From Aquila chrysaetos chrysaetos (Eukaryota > Chordata > Aves > Accipitriformes > Accipitridae), in contig NC_044007.1 in NCBI RefSeq assembly GCF_900496995.4, positions 17,317,742 through 17,381,741 on the forward strand: a stretch of 64,000 nucleotides of DNA, read 5' to 3'. The translations under genes were made by a program, and so were the position numbers. The notes under the pieces were generated by a model. That model was not told the DNA's origin and did not search any database. It saw nothing but the letters and a program-made list of their open reading frames with translations. Shown one piece after another: positions 51,101 through 64,000 of this stretch (within the stretch, counting starts at the first letter, position 1; every line of letters starts with the position of its first letter).

Positions 51101-54100
51101 TAACTTTTTTTTCAGCTGCAAAAAAATTTTCTAAGGAAGTTTACAGCAGAATAAATGTATTTCCATTCTACCTCACTTCTGCCTTATATTGACCAACCTT
51201 CTTTAAGCAGTGACCCTGTTTTCATGCAGTATGTAATATTAACATTATACCTCTGATAGCGAAAATGTTAATGTGTTTCCTGAAGGACACTTTGATTGCA
51301 GCTTTTAAAAATAGGGAAACATGCAATTATGACATTTCTTAACTTATATATTCTTGAGTTTACTACCTGAAAAACGTCTCAGGTAGCCAGTGTTAGTATT
51401 TATAATGGGAAGTGTCAGAACCATACTGTGTTAGCAGTGAGAAAAGTTAAAACGATCTTTGAAGCAGACTCTTTTGTCCATTGCTTCAGGCCTATACATG
51501 TCAGATTAGCAAAGGCCTAAAATATGTAGAGAAACAAAACAAAATAGTTTTTAATGAAAATGTTAATTGCCTCATATTCTACATACGTTAAGTACTCTAA
51601 AGTGAGTCATTAAAGAAATTAGTGTAACAATCAGCTTTAGTTACCATTTGCTCAGACATTTCAATAGGGAGGAAGCAGAGAACAAAATAACTACTAAATA
51701 AAAGATCCTATGGCAAGCCTTAAAACACAGTATCTTACAAAGATTACCATACATACCACACTATTTCTGGATTACATGCAGTTCCTTGCACTGCCAAATA
51801 CTAAAACAAACAGCACTATAATTCAGCATTGTGCTAAATATGAATCCAAAGTTCACTGGGCCCATTGTAGACTTTACAGGGCTCCAGGTCCATAGCACTA
51901 GCTAAAAATAAGCAAAATACACTTAACAGATATAAGTAGTGAAACACAGGTAAATCCAGCACTAATCGTTTAGAACTTGTACACACAGAAATATTTCCTT
52001 TTCATTGCTGAAAAGAAATTACAATGTACAATCATATAATCATGGTTTGACATTCAAAATAAACCACAAATGTTCTATATGTGAACTAGTGGGAAGGGAA
52101 ATAGGTGTGTAGGGGAGAAGATGACACCCAGGCAGCTGATCTGCCCAGTGATGTGGTTTATTTTTATTCTAAAATATCGTTCTCAGTTCTCTCTACTACT
52201 GATCAGGAGCAGCATGTTTAAAAGCTGCACTTCAGGCAGTGTCAGCTAGTAAATATTGGCACTGTTTCGAGGTGTTAGTAAAAAAAAAGCATCTTTCACA
52301 GAATACTAGTTTTCTAATAATCTCTGGCACAGCTAACTTTTTCTTAAAGGATTTGCATAATGCTGCTTAGACAAAAAATGTGGTAGTCCTTTCTAGTTAG
52401 TAGATGTTGAAGTATGTTTAAAAAGCTTTCATGCTGACTATGAAGATTATAATTGCTCTTGTCTTTTCAGTCTCTGTCAATATGTTAGCTCTCACATACA
52501 TTTATACTATTAGTGGGATGTAAAACATTTTGTGGTAATTAAGACTCAGGCCCAGTTTTCTCAGTGGTTTCTCTTCATCATATGCGCTGTTTCGAAGTGA
52601 TTTATTAGAAACTGGGATTATTTGTTAGATTCACCCTCTTACCTAGTAACAGCTGCCTTACCTTACTCATTTCTAACTGAATTGTCTTTCTTACATGTCA
52701 AATGTGGTTTTCTCCATTTTGGGATAGCAGCCTTACTTTCAAATACAGACAATGCAACAATGACACAAAGATGCTGTTGTAGGAACTCCTGGTCCAAAAG
52801 TCCACTAAGAGAATATGAAGTGATAGTAAAATACAGATGTAGTATATGTGAAGTAGAACTGGTAGGAAGAAAAAAGAAGAGGAAAAATGTTCCCAGCATA
52901 AATTCTAGAGGTAGCTGATCCAGAACAGATTGATAAGACATAGTCTGCAATGTTGTTATTCTGAATATTTATGATTTTTTTAACTCTATCATGCATTGCC
53001 CTTTGGATTATCTTCTATCACACATGTATTAACCGTTGTTATTTTATCAGTATATTAAGTCCATGCAAAATCTTCAGTCGTTAGCAGTACCATGCATTAA
53101 ATTCACACATGTCTTTCAATGCCACTTGTAGACACCTTTCGGTCTGCCAGTCCTAGGTATTTTGGGTAGAATTGGCTGATTTTTGGTTACATGATGAACA
53201 TCCTGCTTATCAAGCTGTAACCTATTGTTTATCAGTATCATACTTGAGATACTTTCTACTTCTTTGAACAGGTATAATATATTTTTTACTATTTTTCAGA
53301 CATTCAAACTGTTGCTTTGATGTGTTCAGTTGCTACAGAAAAAAGAAGATAGCCAAGTCAAACAAAAAAAAGCAGAGACAAAACTATATCTTGAAATTAA
53401 ACACATACAGATATTGATTTTTTAATATAAAATACCTTTGTAGCTTACAAAATATCTGACAGATAAATAATGCATCAGAAAGAAAGGAGAAAAGGAAAAT
53501 ATCTACAGGTACAGCTAAAGCATGTTAATCTAATGTGTGAATGCACATAAACTGATAAAAAGTACAGGGGATCTAGTACAGTGAGCAGACCAGCTCATTT
53601 AACATAAGGTCTTGCTGACAAGTTTGGTTTCTTTTTGGTTTTTTCATCTTTGGGATTCTTTCAACTCTTTTCAACCTTTGTTCAAACCATTTTTTCAATG
53701 CACTTAATTCTTTTTGTCACAGTCTTTAAACCAACTTGTCATGGTTTAACCCCAGCCAGCAACTAAGCACCATGCAGCTGCTCACTCACTTCTCCCTCCC
53801 CCCACCAGTGGGATGGGGGAGAGAATCGGAAAAAAAAAGTAAAACTCATGGGTTGAGATATGAACAGTTTAATAGTACAGAAAGGAAAAAACTAATAATA
53901 ATAATAATAACAACAATAATAAAATGACAAGAATAATAAAAGGGTTGTTATATACAAAACAAGGGATGCACAATGCAATTGCTCACCACTTGCTGACCGA
54001 TGCCTAGTTAGTTCCCAACCAGCGATCCCTCCCAGGCCAAGTCCCCCCAGTTTATATACCGGGCATGATGTCACATGGTATGGAATATCCCTTTGGCCAG

Positions 54101-57100
54101 TTTGGGTCAGCTGTCCTGGCTGTGTCCCCTCCCAACTTCTTGTGCCCCTCCAGCCTTCTTGCTGGCTGGGCATGAGAAGCTGAAAAACCCTTGACTTTTA
54201 GTCTAAACATTACTTAGCAACAACCGTAAACATCAGTGTGTTATCAACATTCTTCTCATACTGAACCCAAAGCATAACACTATACCAGCTACTAGAAAGA
54301 AAATTAACTCTATCCCAGCCAAAACCAGGACACACCTCTAGTTTTGCAGTGTCATCTCTGGTACAGGTTGGGTATTACTGAATGCAGTTTTCTAGATATG
54401 ACTACACCATTAATATTAGGTAATGGCTTTTCTTAATGATCTACCTGATGTATTGATATACCACCCCACGCTTTAGTAGCTAGCAGCGCTATAATCTTTA
54501 ATGCATGTTTCCTTATACCAATGTCATGAGAGAATACTATTACCTATTACCTTGCTTGCAGATAGAAAGTCTTTCTGCAAGTCAGTTATGGGCCAGACTT
54601 TTTAGGGGTACTTAGGTACCTAATGATCCAGGCAAGTTCCTAGCAGAACTGACAGAAACCTAAATGTCTAAGTCCCATTATTTCAGTAGGTATTAGGTAC
54701 TACATTTTTCAAAATCATGCTGTGGTCTATCTGGATTTCCAGACCCTAAATACCTTTTAAAAATTCTAAAGAATTCTAAAGAATTCTAAAGAATTTTTAA
54801 AGATTCTAAAGAATTTTTAAAATGTCCTAAGTAACTTCCCAAAGTTACAGAAGTGTTTGGTCAAGCAGAAAGTTGAAGCCATGCCTTCTGATTCCAGGAC
54901 ACCTCTGTTAACACTGGATCCATGATAAATCCTCTCCTTTTATATGAGTAAATGTAAAATACTAAACATGTTATCTCACATATCTTACTATGCATAAGGG
55001 AATAATCTCCAAGAGGTTTTTCAATATTATTTTAAGTTACTATTTTTTTTCTAATAAGATATTAGACTGCATACCACTTTTCAGTACTGATCTGCCATCC
55101 ACCTAAAATAATCAGACTAGTGCAATAATTCATAAAATGGAAGTGACACAAATCTCTAATTTTTAGGTGTTACTTTTTCTGACAAACTTAAAAATCATCC
55201 CCTTTACTGTGTTAAAGCATTAGATGAAGATACTTACCAGTGACACACCTGTACATACAGTCAAAACTCTTGGAAAATGACACTTATACAATGAATGCAT
55301 ATGAGAATCAGTATTGACTAAAATATACAAATAACTGTACTTCCATAACATATGTGCAAGATCTGGTAAATTGGTAAAAAAGGAATTCATATTGCTTTTT
55401 TTTAACATGCTTTATGAATGATCCCTTTTTCAGATACTTCATTGCTACAATTTCTCCAAGCCTAGTACCTGTCAAGCAGCCGGTGAGCTGAGACCACCAC
55501 ACATTATGGTGATTAGCACCATCTCATTATTTCTTTGTGCTCCCTAGTCTGCATGCACTTGTGCTATCCTGTTTTTTGTTTAGACTGCAGTCTTTTCAAA
55601 TAAAAATCTGCATCTTTCCTGTCTCTATGCAGTGTGTAGCACAACATACACCTTGTATATGTCAATATTTCAGGAGTATTGTCACATACTAATGGCGGAA
55701 GCTATGCATATAGTTAATTCAGTGGGTCTAATTATCTACTGCTTGGTGCTTTTGAAAAGCCCAGTTGCTATAAATGATACCAAATCATAATTTTGCATTT
55801 CGAATGGCAACAGCAATTTATGTCCATTTTTCAAAGACATTCATGACAAAAGCAGATTCACAGAGATGAAGAATCAAACCTCATCTCTGTGGAGTTCTTG
55901 GCCTGAAAATAAACTGGACTTCAACAGTTTTTAATCTCTTAAGCATGTTTCAGTAGACTGGCTAATGATTAATCAAAATGAATGCAACAATAACCTACCT
56001 AATTAACTTCAAAGTTGGCTGGGTTTTTGTTGGGGTTTTTTATATTAAAGTCCAAAGTGGAAAATAATTCTCTTGAATGTCACAAACAACTTCATACTTT
56101 AACTGGAACTTCCTCATATTGTAACCAATTACCAATCAGTAATGAAGAAAAATTTGGTGGTTTCTTGAAGGGTTTTTTTCTAGCATGAACTGATGAACAA
56201 TGGATTCTCATTTGATAGATATTTGGTAAAATTATGCCTACAAATCTGTAAATATTCTGATCTTTTCTCAAATATAGAATCATAGAATCATTTAGGTTGG
56301 AAAAGACCTTCAAGATCATCGAGTCCAACCATCAACCATGCCCACTAAACCATGTCCTGAAGTATCCCATCTACCCCCTTTTTGAATACCTCCAGGGATA
56401 GTGACTCAACCACTTCCCTGGGCAGCCTATTCCAATGGTTGACAACCCTCTCAGTAAAGAAATTTTTCCTAATACCTAACCTAAATCTCCCTTGCCTCAA
56501 CTTGAGGCCATTTCCTCTTGTCCTATCTCCAGCCACCTGACAGAAGAGACCAACACCCACCTCACTACAACCCCCTTTCAGGTAGTTGTAGAGAGTGATA
56601 AGGTCTCCCCTCAGCCTCCTCTTTTCTAGACTTAACAGCCCCAGCTCCCTCAGCCGCTCCTCATAAGACTTGTGCTCCAGGCCCCTCACCAACTTGGTTG
56701 CCCTTCTCTGAACACGCTCCAGCACCTCCATGTCTTTCCTGTAGTGAGGGGCCCAAAACTAAACACAGTACTCAAGGTGAAGCCTCACCAGTGCCGAGTA
56801 CAGGGGAACAATCACCTCCCTGCTCCTGCTGGCCACACTATTCCTGATACAGGCTAGGATGCCGTCGGCCTTCTTGGCCACCTGGACACACTGCTGGCTC
56901 ACATTCAGCCTGCTGTCGACCAGCACCCCCAGGTCTTTCTCTGCCGGGCAGCTTTCCAGCCACTCTTCCCCAAGCCTGTAGCGCTGCATGGGGTTGCTGT
57001 GACCCAAGTGCAGGACCCGGCACTTGGCCTTGTTGAACTTCATACGATTGGCCTCAGCCCATCGATCCAGCCTGTCCAGATCTCTTTGTAGAGCTTTGTA

Positions 57101-60100
57101 GGCTTTGTAGAGCCTCCCTACCCTCAAGCAGATCGACCCTGCCTCCCAACTTGGTGTCGTCTGCAAACTTGCTGAGGGTGCACTGGGAAGGTCTGTATTT
57201 TTGTCCATATTCCATTTAATACAAGTGGAACACCTATCTTTGCCAGACATCAATGGTAATTTTGACATCTGCACCCTAAACTCCCTTCCCTGGGCTGCAG
57301 AAAAATGCAACTAGCTACACAATACACTGAAACATGCAGAAATCTCAGAAAAAAAATGGGCCAAACCTTTTCCCCCCCCCTTGTTATCCATTCAAATCTG
57401 TATGTAAAGAGGCCAGACAAACAGCCAGTATGGAATGATCACTGTTGTAATAAAGAACACACTAAAATATTATCCATTACAAGTTCAAATGAATATAAAC
57501 ATTAAATTACCTTTTTTTCTGAGGTTTGGAGGGTTTTGTCCATGTTTGCTATAGCTGTATTGGCCAACAGCTATCATAATACTTAAGGCAGGGAATTCTA
57601 CTTACAACTTTACAGCCATCTTTGTTTTTATGTATAACTCAAGAGACACAGAAAGAAAAATTATTTTAGTGATTGCTAGTGCCTGAATCAACGATATTTT
57701 ATGGCTTGTATTCTTGATCTTCCCTTCTGTTCCAATGAATATTTCTTTCTATTTTTTTCTCTTCTTTTTGCTAGATGGCAATAGAATGACTACAAATGGA
57801 GGACTGGAGAATGTCCAAGAACCATAGTCTGGTGTTTAGGGAAATCTAGAAGACAACTGAATTCCCTCAAGCAGAATAGAGAATTTCTGAACCAGGAAGA
57901 GTACTATAATTATAAGCTTCATTGCAGTGTTTCTGCTTGTTTTTTGTTCTCTGGGAGGTTTTTAAGGACAGAAAGAGGAACAGAGTGTTACATTCACTTG
58001 GTGTATTTAGGGTAAAGTTGTGACCCTCATAGCATTTTATAAGAGACCTAGTCTATTAGACACATTTTGAGAATGCCCACTAGTTGTTCTGAAGATGTGA
58101 GCAAAGGGATGGCCTTGATTCTGTCTGGGTCAAGTCCAGGCTAAATATCAGACAGCAGCTCAGCAACTCAATCCTATCCATGTTGAAGCACAGCAAGGCA
58201 TGTTCAGAGTGGATTTTAGGCACCCAATGAACTTTTACATAAGATACTGTGTAAATTTGAGTGTATTTTCTTCCCCTAAAAAGACATCAGTGGAGAAGGA
58301 GATTTCTGGATCATAATTTTCATAGGGATGAAATTCAGGTACCCAAATCCCACTTTATCCAACAGTGAGGAACACAGAGGAAGATAAGGCAATATCTTAC
58401 AACATAAATCCACACAATTTAGAGTGGATGGGTAGCTCAGGTGCCTAATCCATGTCTTCCTAACATCGTCCTACCTTGCAAAGTGTTATTTATATGACTT
58501 GTTCTGATTTATATAAATAGTTTCACTTGGCAACTTCAAAAGTATTAAGCAGGAATAACAAAAACAAACCCAGAGCAGTGGCATGACTGATGCTGATTCA
58601 CACCAGATGTTAATTTGTTTTGGAGCTCCATACAAATCTGTTTCTGAATATCTATTCTTTATTCTTCTTGGCTAAAGGAACCCAGGCTTTTAAGATGATT
58701 TCAGACAATCTTCTTTTTTTTTTGGTGGCCAAGCAGATTTAGAAGTTTTGATGTTTAAGATGCTCAAATATTCAGAGGTACTTTGACTCCAATTCCAGTT
58801 GCTTCAGTGGCTTTACAAGTAACATTTAATGTTCAGCTTAGTGTAACACTTCTGTATTGCCCAATACTTTCTAAAAAACAACTGTAGGTGAAAGAAATAT
58901 TTGGGTAACATCAACACTTATCCAGTATACAGAACACATCATGGACATGGGATTTGCTACATACCTTTATGATCCATCATTGTGTGTTTGGGGGATCTGT
59001 AGGTTGAAGAACTGGAAAAAAGTTTTATTTAGTTTTTTTACTAAGTCAAAAGAGCACGTCCTAAAGATATATCTTAATAATTATGAAAAATATTTGAATT
59101 AAAATATCTTGGCTTAAATTTCTTACATTGGGAATTGTTTGAATAACCAGAATTAAACAACTATTGCTGAATAATATATGGTTTCTTCCAGGAATTACAT
59201 TTGCTTATGACTTCTCTCAGTTCACTGGGTGGGTATTTAAAGAAGCGTGTGGACCTTATTTTCATGAGGGTGTCTACCCCTTCCTTCCCCCTGGTTTTGT
59301 AAATTGCCAAAATATGAATGCATCAGAAGTAATTCACTGGCTGTGCATGAGACAGCTACGTGCAAAAAAACAGTAACTGCTCTGTTTCTCATAGCTGAGT
59401 TCAAGCCAATGCAACTCTTTGTGCTATTAGGGATTAAACCTTCTCTATTTTGTGCTACAACGTCTGCAGAAAAACTTGGCATGCACATGGACCTTCTTTA
59501 TCATCTATATTGCTGGGAGAGAGAGCTGCTTTCATTTACTGTACACGACTGCTGAAACTAAAACCAAGTCAACCTTGGTTTTGGTGTGGGTTTTGTGTTG
59601 TTTTGGGGTTTTATTTCTTTTTAAAGAAGGAATGTTCACAACAATAATACTAAAATAATATTTCAGTATCCAAGAAGTAGTGGATATAGTTACTTTGCTT
59701 TATTGTTAGTGCATTTTGATAATGGAAAATCAGTCTCTCACCTCTTTAGTGTGCTACTCTTGGCAGGCTTCTGACATTATTTATCCTGCATTTGCTAAAT
59801 CATTCTCATAAAGCTGACAAATCTAAAAAACTTTGTTTGTGGGGCTAAACCATATGAGATGAATATAGCATGTGAATTCTGAATTGCATCAATTTCATCA
59901 TATATAAAAATGAATAAAAATTCTTTTTACAAACTACATGTAGCTTTTCTGCTTGTGTAATACTTCTAATGCATAGTATATCATAAAATAAATGCTCAAA
60001 TCTTTATGTAAAATTCAATAATTTATTGCTACAGCTTCACTTTTACTGAAGAAATATTTTGTAAGCAGAGAAAATTCCTTTTTATTCTCTACAAACATAT

Positions 60101-63100
60101 CATAGGGACCAATTAATATTTGCAAAAGATTCTCTGATCCTGAGCTGAAATACTAGGGAAAATTATAAAATATCTATACTTTATGCTGCATAATACCAAT
60201 ATGTATGCTCTTACTTCTATGTCTGATCCTGCACACACAAGTTTAATTTCATTTACAGTGAAATAATCCTATTAACTCTTTCCTGTTCTTTTCCTGTTGA
60301 ACTGAATGGCAAAACTCCCAGAGGACTTGAAGAACAAGACAAATTTCTTAATATGTGAAGTTAATTGTGTGGCTAGATTCAGTCAGTGGGTATCACAGAA
60401 CAAACAGCATTTACTTGCTCCCTTAGTACTGTTGTCTTCCCTCCCTTCTTTCCACAGGCCGCCTAAAAAAAAAACCACGTTGTAAGCTAGAGCAGAGCTG
60501 TTCGACTCCTGTCTGCGTGTGGCTTGTGTTTAACTTAGGTAAAAGCTTAGATTGCCTCCAGCACATTTTTTTTTCAACAATTCTGAAGTCATTTCAGGCA
60601 GAATTTATAGATTTCACAGAGATCAACTTGCAGCCTGCACATCCACTTTTACCAAGCACTTACTGTAAAAAGCAGGAAAAATGTGCATATGATGGATACA
60701 TATGTATAGAAGGACTGTTTTTGCCTTCAGAAATTAACCATCATAATAGACAAAAGTGCTGATGAAATAGAATATTTTTCATATATCCATCAATTATATA
60801 ATTATACATTTGAATTGGTGTTTTAATTATTATACCATAGCATACTTCAGTGTTACATGCTATAGCATATTTGTCAGAAACTACTTCCCAGAATATTTTA
60901 GAGCAAAAGCAATTCTAACTGAAAAAAAAGAAAAACCAATTTCTTTTCTTGTTATTTTTTTAGAAGATGATTTTCAAAGCTTATTAGGTAAAGTGGAGAT
61001 ATAAAAAACACTTGAAAGTACAAAGAAATGAACAAAGAGGAGAAAAACAAAGGAAAGCAGAGAAATTCAGAGCAAACAAATATTAACCCTTTATAGGAAG
61101 ATCTTGCTCCCATTTGGCGACAGAAAGTGTCTTCAATTACCTTTTGCATAAAGCTGAAATTACGTTAAAATAAATGATAGTTCAGCACATATGTAAAATT
61201 AGGCAATTAAATTTAAGTACTTCCTTGAATTACAGGGATTTTTTATTTCTTTTTTCCAGAAATTTCTAAGATATTATCATATGAAACATCCCTGGGCAAT
61301 AGATAGGTGTTACTCCTTTTTCTACTCACATTGTATAAAAAAAGGATGCGGTGAGTTGACCCTGGCTGGATGCCAGGTGCCCACCTAAGCCGCTCTATCA
61401 CTCCCCTCCTCAGCTGGACATGGGAGAGAAAATATAATTAAATGTTCCTGGGTCAAGATAAGGACAGGGAGAGATCACTCAACCAATTACCGTCACAGGC
61501 AAAACAGACTCTACTTGGGGAAAATTAACTTAATTTATTGCCAATCAACCAGAGTAGGGTAATGAGAAATAAAACCAAATCTCAACAGACCTTCCCTCCA
61601 CCCTTCCCTTCTTCCTGGGCACAGCTTCACTCCCAGATTCTCCACCTACCCGCCCAGTGGTGCAGGGGGACAGGGAATGGGGGTTGGGGTCAGTTCATCA
61701 CACCTTGTCTCTGCCGCTCCTTCCTCCTCAAGGGGAGGACTCCTCACTCTTCCCCTGCTCCAGCGTGGGGCCCCTCCCATGGGAGACAGTCCTTCATGAA
61801 CTTCTCCAATGTGAGTCCTTCCCACAGGCTGCAGTTCTTCACTAACTGCTCCAGCATGGGTCCCTTCCATGGCGTGCAGTCCTTCAGGCACAGACTGCTC
61901 CAGCGTGGGTCCTTTCCACGGGGTCACAAGTCCTGCAGAAAACCTGCTCCAGCGCGGGCTCCTCTCTCCATGGGGCCACAGGTCCTGCCAGGAACCTGCT
62001 CCAGAGTGGGCTTCCCACGGGGTCACAGCCTCCTTCGGGCATCCACCTGCTCCGGCATGGGGTCCTCCACGGGCTGCAGGTGGATATCTGCTCCACCGTG
62101 GACCTCCATGGGCTGCAGGGGGACAGCCTGCCTCACCATGGTCTTCCCAATGGGCTGCAGGGGAATCTCTGCTCCGGTGCCCGGAGCACCTCCTCCCCCT
62201 CCTTCTTCACTGACCTGGGGGTCTGCAGAGTTGTTTCTCTCCTATGTCTCACTCCTTTTTTCCGGCTGCTGTTCCACAGCAGTTTTTTCCCCTTCTTAAA
62301 TCTGTTATTGCAGAGGCACTACGGCTGTGCTGATGGGCTCAGCCTTGGCCAGCAGTGGGTCCATCTTAGAGCTGGCTGGCATTGGCTCTGTCAGACATAG
62401 GGGAAGCTTCTAGCAGCTTCTCACAGAAGCCACCCCTGTAACCCCTCCCTGCTACCAAAACATTGCCACACAAACCCGATACAAAGGCAAAGAAATTGAA
62501 GAATTTGCCTATAGTTGGATTTGGATGACAGCTGATGTGAAATGAATCTTTACAATAGACATTCACTTTCTGTTTAAACTACTAGGCAAAAGATCTTTCC
62601 TGCACTGTATTTCTTAATCTGAAGCAAAGAAACTTTTAAATGGTTTTAAACTAAGGTGTGTGGGTTTGTGGTTTTTTTTTTTTTTTCTACACTGCTGAAA
62701 AATGAGTGTGCTTTTGCAAGCCTCCTTTGTGTGATTTGGAATCTGTCAATGATAAGGTTTTCCCACCCCAGTTTCATTCCAATACTCTTAAATATCCAAC
62801 CTACTATTTTTAATTGGTAAATTTGCAATGAATGCATCAGGATTCCCAGCCTTTTCTCTAACCTCTCAAAGCTCCACTTATTTCCCAGAAGGTCCATTAC
62901 CTTTCGGTTGTAAACTGCCATGGCCATAGTGCATTCATTAATTCTCCAACACTGTTTATCACTACTCAGAATTGACCCTTCCAAATTATTTTGAAAACCA
63001 GAGTGCATTTTCAAGCATAGTGTATTGGATTTTTTCTCTCTTTCACTCATGACCTGCTCCTGTGTGACTCATACTTTATTTAAATATGCCTTTGGCTTTC

Positions 63101-64000
63101 ATAGCATCTCGGTGTCTTCCATTGTTGGAAATCAAACAGAGTAATTAGAGCAAAACTTAACCATTCATTTCACTGAAAACTGAGCCAAAAAACGTGACTG
63201 CAAAACGCAGGCTACTTGCTTATGGGAACAAGCTAGTTTATAGACTATAGAGTTGGGTTTTTTTCTTTTTAAAAAAAGTTTTAATTGCTTAATAAAGGAT
63301 CCAAAATGAATATGTAGATAGTGTGCTGCCTTTTTAAGTTGTATTTTCACTTGGTAAAATATAAACGGTGAGATTTTGAAAGCCCTCAGTATTGACCTAA
63401 TCTTGTTCTCATTTCAGACACTTCTAGTGACTGCAAAAGAAGAGATTTCTGTCAGGGCTATGTGCTGTTGAAAAATCTATCCATCCTGTTTAGTAATACT
63501 TACCACTTTGTACTGTTTTATAAATCCAAGTCTCATATAAACAACTTAAGGGAAAAAGCCATGACCTTGGAGTAACAGTGTTAAGCATTTCATTAGTACC
63601 AACAGTGAGTGACATAAGAAAATGCAGCTTTAGACACACCCTTACAGTCCTGAAATGCTGCATACCCATTTAATTTACAATTGCCTATACTCCATGAGAA
63701 TAAATAAGGTAACAAGGCTTTGAGAGAGACAAACAGAAAAGATGCTTGATTGTCACAAATATAGGTTTATTCTGATCACTGTTTTTATAACCAGTAACTT
63801 CTGCAGATACAGTTTTTTTAAAATAAACCTTTTATGCTGTAATTTCAATGAATTAAGTATAAGGTATAAAATTTTAAATCACTTAGTCAGACCTAGGCCC
63901 CCACATTTGCCTCATGTATTTTTGTGTTGTGTCCTAAAATCTGCATTTTGAATGAGTTCATAAAAAAGTATGTTATGCAATGTGAATTTGAAAACCCTTT

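Overview
The window is from a bird nuclear genome. The evidence is the set of CR1 non-LTR retrotransposons ending in the typical (ATTCTATG)n-type 3' tail, several ERV-type solo LTRs of kinds that are common in birds, and one vertebrate gene start whose encoded peptide I recognise as the N-terminus of CSMD3 (CUB and Sushi multiple domains 3). Most of the DNA is AT-rich and non-coding. There is no bacterial-style operon structure, and no intact multi-exon gene is fully contained. I found nothing that looks like a new multi-gene biological system; the interest is in the promoter region and in the repeat architecture.

Layout: (1) Positions 1 to about 28,000 look like intergenic sequence upstream of CSMD3. 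In mammals the 5' side of CSMD3 is a large gene desert towards TRPS1, and this side has the same desert-like look. It holds an LTR nested inside another LTR (1565-2788), CR1 fragments (2790-3064, 6370-7330, 18676-20702), a 1.15-kb LTR with internal 51-bp repeats (4096-5244), a degenerate tandem repeat of about 170 bp (8740-9520), a composite LTR (10227-11027), an 847-bp solo LTR with perfect target-site duplications (13887-14733), and a long purine/pyrimidine block (26247-26545). (2) Positions 28,040-30,178 run from a CA-rich tract into a strong CpG island with clustered palindromic motifs; this is the presumed CSMD3 promoter and 5' UTR. (3) Positions 30,179-30,356 are the first coding exon of CSMD3 on the + strand, ending at a consensus GT donor. 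(4) Positions 30,357-64,000 appear to be the beginning of the very long CSMD3 intron 1. This part contains poly-G and GC-rich patches near the promoter, two near-identical CR1 copies in opposite orientation (44.5 and 56.3 kb), a long (GGAAA)n microsatellite, a 596-bp solo LTR, and a second, inverted copy of the 1.15-kb LTR.

The only protein-coding sequence supported here is CSMD3 exon 1. Nearly all other open frames are repeat-derived or chance frames. All family assignments rest on reading the sequence and on memory of these families; no database search was run.
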